The notes below the pieces were generated by a model. That model had not been told where the DNA came from, did no database searches, and saw nothing but the letters and a program-made list of their open reading frames with translations. From Lutjanus erythropterus (lineage: Eukaryota > Chordata > Actinopteri > Lutjaniformes > Lutjanidae): 64,000 nucleotides of DNA. The stretch is from positions 5,326,122 to 5,390,121 of the forward strand of contig CM034602.1 in the NCBI GenBank assembly GCA_020091685.1, read 5' to 3'. Both the position numbers and the translations under genes were made by a program. Of this stretch, positions 59,316 through 64,000 are shown in pieces (the first letter of the stretch is position 1; every line of letters starts with the position of its first letter).

Positions 59316-61104
59316 TTACACATTGCACTTGCAGAGGAGGAAATGTGAAATGTTTTTGCACTTCATTTATATAGCAGCTTTTATAACAGTTTTCTCTGTG
59401 TTCTAACTGAAACTATTGGTTAATTGTTTGATTTATAATGAATATTGTTTTTGCATGGTCTGTTACTTTAATATGCAAATATTAACCCTTCCGGTGGGAT
59501 CAGGATTATCTTGATTTTCAAAAACTATTCAAACCTGCACTTAAGAGTTTTGAAATACCCCACAACATTTGATCTGGATTCTGGGTAGGACTTGATTACC
59601 AAATCCTTATCCCAACTTTGTAGGATCAGGATCACATCTCCTGATTTAGAAATAGCCGATTCTGATATTTATTCTTATCCTATTAATTCTGAGTTTTATA
59701 ACACTGACAGCTTGCGACCCCCCTGGAAGTGATCTAACAACCCCCTTGCATGCACCAGTCTGCAGGTTGAGGTCCACTGCTCTATAGGATTACTTGTCTT
59801 CATGTTCCAGACCAGACTAATACTCTTTGTTTTAGTTACAGGGCTCACATGCACTTCTACGTCCCTCTCAGCTTTCATTCGGTCTGTCTCAATAAAGCTG
59901 CAGTGACTAAGCGGAGTTGACTTTCCATTTTCATTTTAAAGAGAAAGTTTTTTCAGTCCGTTGAATTTGCACTTTACTCATAAATGAGAGAACACATTTT
60001 TTTGTCAGCTGAACAGTTGATTTTACTCAAAACACAAGTTCAATTGAGCAGCTAATGAGAGTCATGCTTGCGGAAAAGCCCCTTGAAGCTGGAGTGACAT
60101 ACAGTCACTTTGGCGGAAGCTCTCTGTGGACAGAAGCTGAAATTTGGTAGAAATTGGGAATTATGTGGAACAAGTCAGCTGTGACTCGGAGTGGCTCTGC
60201 TCCTGAAATTGAAAGCTGGTTGGCATGTGCCAACACTCGTGTACACACACACACACACACATACAAACAAACGCACTCACACACGGCTCGGGGAAGATTT
60301 TGCCGAACCATTGTCACATAGGTAATGTCTTTTCACATGACTTGTCCTGTGCTACATTCTGATTTGTACAGCCAAAGAGAGTTTGCTTCAAGAGACTTGT
60401 AACGCACCATCAGCACCCATGACTAAGTGAAAAGATTAGACAATGGCACCACTAACTGTACTTTGAGGCGAATAACTGAGGGGGATGTTTCAAGGTCATT
60501 ATTTTAAATCCCTGGATGAACTGAGAAAATCTGAGGAAAGGAGGAAATAAGTGCAGCTTGCACTTCATTTACTGCTGTTAGAGTGTCCTTCACCAAAATG
60601 CTGAACTGCAGCTCAGCGCCTATAGTTGTAGCGGCTGTAAGGTGTGCAACTTTATGTGATTTTGTGGTGTAGATTAGAGCTAAATTGCCCACAGAAACAA
60701 AGGGATTGCTGTCAGACAATACATAACTAGTACAGAAAGAGATGTTTGAGGTCATTTAGAAACAGCATCACCATTACATTAGTTTAAAGGCTTCTGAGCT
60801 CAAATTTGTGTTTATATTTTCAAAGAAAAAGAAACAGTCAATATATCGTTATATGATTTTTTTTTTTTAGAACGATTTTGTTGTTCCTTGCGCTTTTGTT
60901 TTCTCATCTTATTTTTCTCAGTATAGCTAGCCAGCTATTTTGTTTCAAGCCACAGATATTGAACATAACTATCTGAGATGGTAGTTGATGGATACACCTT
61001 CTCTTAGCTAAAGTGGCACAAAGATGCAACAAAACATAACCCTCTGTATTTTTTATAAAGTTACTACAAATGTAAACATAAAACTTCTGTCTTTCTATTT
61101 ATAA
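59316..61104. other. Unique DNA with one relic and an AC run
   Basis: The segment 59705-59785 ('cttgcgacccccctggaag' to 'ggtccactgctcta') is a relic of a common fish element end. An (AC)n run of about 18 bp lies at 60243-60260. No gene is supported. Confidence 0.4.
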
Positions 61105-61421
61105 GAAAGTAGATTCTACTGTAGAAAGGAAGTAGTTCCTACATGAAACTGCTCACAACATGGTGTGTGGATTATCTTGACATAACTATGTCATGACTTT
61201 CAGAGAGAGATGCTGGATTTTATTTTTTCAAATATGGTTTTTGGTGCTTTGAGCACAACAAGCCAAGTGCCATTTAGTCCCATTATTTTGGAGAGAAGAC
61301 AGGCATCTCTACAGCCAATATCTCCAAAATTCGACAATTCACACCAAGAAATCTAGATGGATAAATCCAGGACCAGGGGGAAAATATGTATTTTTGATTT
61401 TTGGTTGAACTGTCCATTTAA
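61105..61421 (+). mobile_element. F1 foldback MITE, right half with terminal TTAA
   Basis: It runs from 'agtagattctactgtagaaaggaag' to the terminus GTTGAACTGTCCATTTAA (61404-61421). It matches the complete copy at 50285-50575. The left arm is absent. Confidence 0.85.
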
Positions 61422-61959
61422 GCTTTGAAGGAAGTTGAAGTATGTCAGGGCTGCAGAACCACAGATAACATTCAATAGCACAGTATGCAGTACAGTAAAA
61501 AAGTGACTGCAGCATCACTAACAGCAATGCAGCGTTTGGTTCTCGGCCCATTTTACTTCCATCCCAGAAAACATCTTGAAAGCTTTTTATACAACACTCA
61601 AAGAAATAAATGATGGTTTATTCTTCTTTAAAGAACTTGTGGTGGCAGACACTGGCTTACTGTCGCCTTCACAAACACCACACAGCTTTCTCGCACTGCC
61701 CAGCTTCTCTCTCTCCAGTTTCATTCCCATTTCATATCGACTCCACTCGTGTCTGTCCCACTGCCACGGCTGTCTTATCATTCAAGCCCTCTGCCACAAA
61801 GCAGCAGAAAATCCCATATCCCATCTCCTCATGGCTTCAGCTTTCAGCCTCAGTTATTCCACTATTATGTACCGGGCTCAGTGAGCTCCCACTCCCTCTC
61901 TATGAACGTGCTCTGGGTGGGAAATGAGCCTCTGTCCTCGGCATACTGACTTTTCTCAG
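61422..61959. other. Unique DNA, pyrimidine-rich at right
   Basis: Overlapping frames of 102, 105 and 66 codons (61576-61949) are Ser/Leu/His-rich, reflecting C/T-rich DNA, with no motif. It ends at the acceptor-like site at 61958-61959. Confidence 0.35.
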
Positions 61960-61989
61960 GGGGGAAAACATTGCCTCTCTGTGGAGAAG
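61960..61989 (+). other. Microexon candidate, 30 bp
   Basis: CATACTGACTTTTCTCAG| precedes it and GAGAAG|GTGAGTG follows, both near consensus. The 30 bp divide into ten codons, GGKHCLSVEK, so inclusion would keep frame. Such short in-frame exons are typical of neuronal microexons, but the host gene is unknown and the pair could be chance. Confidence 0.25.
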
Positions 61990-62365
61990 GTGAGTGTGGT
62001 TAAACCTGATTTGAAATCCTGACGTGAGCTTTCTGTCTGGGTTTGATACTCGACTTCTTTACATCTCAATCTCTCCATCTCTTATTCTTTTCAGGAGTCA
62101 CTGTTTTCTTTTGTGTTGTCTATTCTCTCCATGTTTCATTGGCACTGTACCCTTCAGCATCTCATATTCAGCTCTTCTCTTCTACTTATGCTGAATAGGT
62201 TCTCCTCTATGTGAATATTGTCCTTTAAATGTCACCAGAAATGCACAAATTTGTGTAGGTGACAACTTTTTGTCTTTTGTTGTCTGCTGCTTTCTACTTT
62301 GTACTATAAATCACGAAGTGTTTGATTTGAAAATTAGGCTAAATCAAGAAAGAAGATTATTTTTA
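61990..62365. other. Unique DNA, no feature seen
   Basis: Follows the strong donor at 61990. Pyrimidine-rich at 62050-62180. Confidence 0.35.
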
Positions 62366-62475
62366 GGTCTTTTTAGCCTTTGATAGGACAGCTTTAGACA
62401 GGCAGGAAATGGAGGAGAGAGAGGGGGTAGCAAAGGGCCGCAGGCTGACATCGAGTCCGTGGCCGCTGCTGAGGA
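62366..62475 (+). repeat. SINE-like fish repeat fragment
   Basis: 'ctttttagcctttgataggacagctttagacaggcaggaaatggaggagagagaggg', then 'agcaaagggccgcagg' and 'cgagtccgtggccgctgctgaggactctta', follows the order of a very common fish repeat that ends in a tRNA-like region. The tRNA-like end is missing. Confidence 0.65.
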
Positions 62476-62854
62476 CTCTTATGTCTGAAATCCACCAAGC
62501 ATGGCGCGTCTTCGCCACGGTTCTGATCCGTCCTCCACACGGCTGCAAACCCCACCAGCAGCGTTTCAGAAGCAGAGTGTTTTGCCCACCTGATTATGTT
62601 TACTTGTTCAGATTTTGTTGATTAGGTCCTCTTTCCTCGCTCTTTGTGCTTCTACTATGGATAAGCAGGCTACATGGTTAAATAGTTTCTTTTCTGTCTG
62701 TCTTTACCATCGTGACTCTGCACAGGGTCTTTTATTTTGAAAATTAACCAGATTCCCCCTGCCTTTTTCTCTGTCTAACTTCCTGCCAGTTCAATCTGCT
62801 CTGTGCTAATTGAAGTGGCATCGGCGAGTATTTGAAGTGGAGCGGAGCAGAACC
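62476..62854. other. Unique DNA, no feature seen
   Basis: No gene or element end is visible. Confidence 0.4.
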
Positions 62855-62896
62855 AAATTATACTATTGGTTACTATTGTAGCCAATAGTATAATTT
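62855..62896. repeat. Long perfect hairpin, 15-19 bp stem
   Basis: AAATTATACTATTGG (62855-62869) pairs perfectly with CCAATAGTATAATTT (62882-62896). A G-T wobble and three more pairs extend the stem to 19, leaving a TATT tetraloop. No flanking element signature. Confidence 0.85.
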
Positions 62897-62967
62897 CTTT
62901 TTGCTGGTCTGGTACCACTTATCCAGTTTGGTTTTCATGAATATCTCCCTCTCCCTGCCCCACTTTG

Positions 62968-63030
62968 ATATTTTGTTGATTTTTGAGGCCCCTGTGGACA
63001 AAATTAGCAAAAAAATTTGCAAAGATAATT
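62968..63030 (+). repeat. Third copy of the F3-type interior
   Basis: 'gatattttgttgatttttgaggcccctgtggacaaaatt' matches 18996 and the interior of 19181-19364. No inverted ends are visible. Confidence 0.6.
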
Positions 63031-63692
63031 AAAAAAATGTGAGGTGGCAGCGGCATGAGCTCTGTGCTACCTCACACCTGCATAAACACGGTCACGGTGT
63101 TTAAAATGAAAATGAGTTTACAAAGAGACACTCAAAGTGTGTGTCTGTAAATTTCCATCCTGCACCAATCAGAAACAGGTTTGTGTTTGCACAGCAGTTT
63201 ACCATGAGACATTCTTTTGAACAGTTAGAAATGAACAAGAAACAGTAACTCCACCAACGACTGAAAGAATAATAAAAAACGATCGTGGCCAAACACCTCG
63301 GGTGATTTAAATTTTTTATTCAGACAAATGCAGGGAACAACTAGCCAAAACTTCATTGTGTACCAGAGTGAGTCGATGAACTGATGCAAGTTACTGAAAC
63401 AAACGTGTTAAACTGTATTTATTATCTAAAATGAAAAAACACAACAAAATAACAATCAATTGGTTCTCATTTCTGGGACGGGTTAAAGTAGAATTCAGCA
63501 CAGTTGCAGGACACTAAAGAAAACAGTTGATTTCGAGCCCTGAACCAAAAATTAATATAACAGTAGTGGATGGAAACATGCAGAAATTTGCATTTTCTAG
63601 CACTACAACTGCACACAACCTACTCACCAGCTCACATTCAGACACTGTTTTCATCTTTCACCCTGACTTCTGCAGTCACATGTTCCCACACA

Positions 63693-63694
<2 letters not shown>
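63031..63694. other. Unique DNA, no feature seen
   Basis: AT-rich spacer without gene-like sequence. Confidence 0.4.

Positions 63695-63759
<65 letters not shown>
63695..63759 (+). repeat. (CA)n microsatellite, about 32 units
   Basis: An uninterrupted CA run of 65 bp, likely polymorphic in length. The long His/Thr frames across it are artefacts. Confidence 0.95.
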
Positions 63760-63761
<2 letters not shown>

Positions 63762-63954
63762 AGAGATACCATTATCGATTCCCCTTCCCTCCATCGAGCC
63801 TTACAGCCAGACACTGCTCTGTCTGAGTCGGGATCAATTCAGCCAGGGGGAAACAGGTGGTGTAGAGATGAAGTTGGAGTTTTGGTGCTCTTCTCTGGCT
63901 GAACTGCGCCGGCTGCTAAACGAACAGTGACATCCTTGCTTCTGTCTCTGACAG

Positions 63955-64000
63955 GTCCCAAATGCTTTGTCTCCCTCAGAGTGAGTATTTCTCTGGCATG
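63955..64000 (+). other. Exon candidate at the right edge
   Basis: CTTGCTTCTGTCTCTGACAG| (to 63954) is a strong acceptor. A donor-like AGA|GTGAGTATT follows after only 26 bp, so either a 26-bp microexon ends at 63980 or the exon runs off the window. The frame in phase for a 26-bp exon reads PKCFVSLR, and another open frame gives SQMLCLPQSEYFSGM to the edge. A second acceptor-like CTCAG lies at 63975-63979. Not assignable to a gene. Confidence 0.3.

Noticed and set aside
62366-62475. Possible tRNA gene in the SINE-like segment
   Set aside because: The tRNA-like part with intact A and B boxes is not present; only the neighbouring repeat body is.
63527-63902. Two frames with long His-Thr runs
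   Set aside because: They read through the (CA)n microsatellite.

Overview
The window looks like teleost fish nuclear DNA, probably percomorph. The base composition is AT-leaning and vertebrate-like. There are no bacterial-style gene runs, and the sequence is dense with short mobile elements of kinds that are abundant in fish genomes. I could not identify any complete protein-coding gene, tRNA, rRNA or known microRNA on either strand. Most open frames here are short and random-looking, or they run through repeats. The best reading is the interior of a very large intron, or a gene-poor intergenic stretch, holding at most a few isolated exons.

The main content is a mosaic of miniature inverted-repeat elements. 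Five distinct families end in TTAA: one starting AGGGACAGTTCACCCC with about six copies, one starting AGGTCCAGTGTGT, one starting AGCTACTAT, one starting GGGTGTTTTTA and one starting CCCTCTA. Alongside them are a 604-bp element with perfect 15-bp inverted ends (33751-34354), an internally deleted Tc1/mariner element that keeps the C-terminal end of its transposase frame (48228-48680), a hAT-like family ending in CAGRGCTGCAAC, a family related to a very common fish element ending CACTGAACAAAAATATAAA, a GGTTCT-rich family, a LINE-like tail and a SINE-like piece. Several are nested or rearranged: 45666-46706 is an element inside an element inside an element, and 50833-51389 is a direct duplication flanking a foldback-element fragment.

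Layout: 1-1032 foldback element with a 7 x 32 bp minisatellite; 1033-10859 mostly unique DNA with relics; 10860-11960 repeats; 12-16.4 kb unique with a C15T15 tract; 16.4-20.4 kb two copies of a long dispersed repeat plus a small TTAA element; 20.4-29.5 kb largely unique; 29.5-34.4 kb four mobile elements; 37.1-40.9 kb a cluster of relics and palindromes; 41-45.6 kb unique with the best plus-strand exon candidate (42179-42255) and a CpG-rich block; 45.6-54.5 kb the densest repeat cluster; 54.5-64 kb unique DNA with scattered relics, hairpins, a (CA)n microsatellite and two weak exon candidates near the right edge.

Four perfect or near-perfect short hairpins (9482, 39678, 59282, 62855) have no element context and look like replication template-switch products. 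Candidate exons rest on splice-site shape and open frame only and are unproven. I found no convincing new biological system. The most noteworthy signals are the number of different TTAA-terminated families, the nested and duplicated structures, and the template-switch palindromes.
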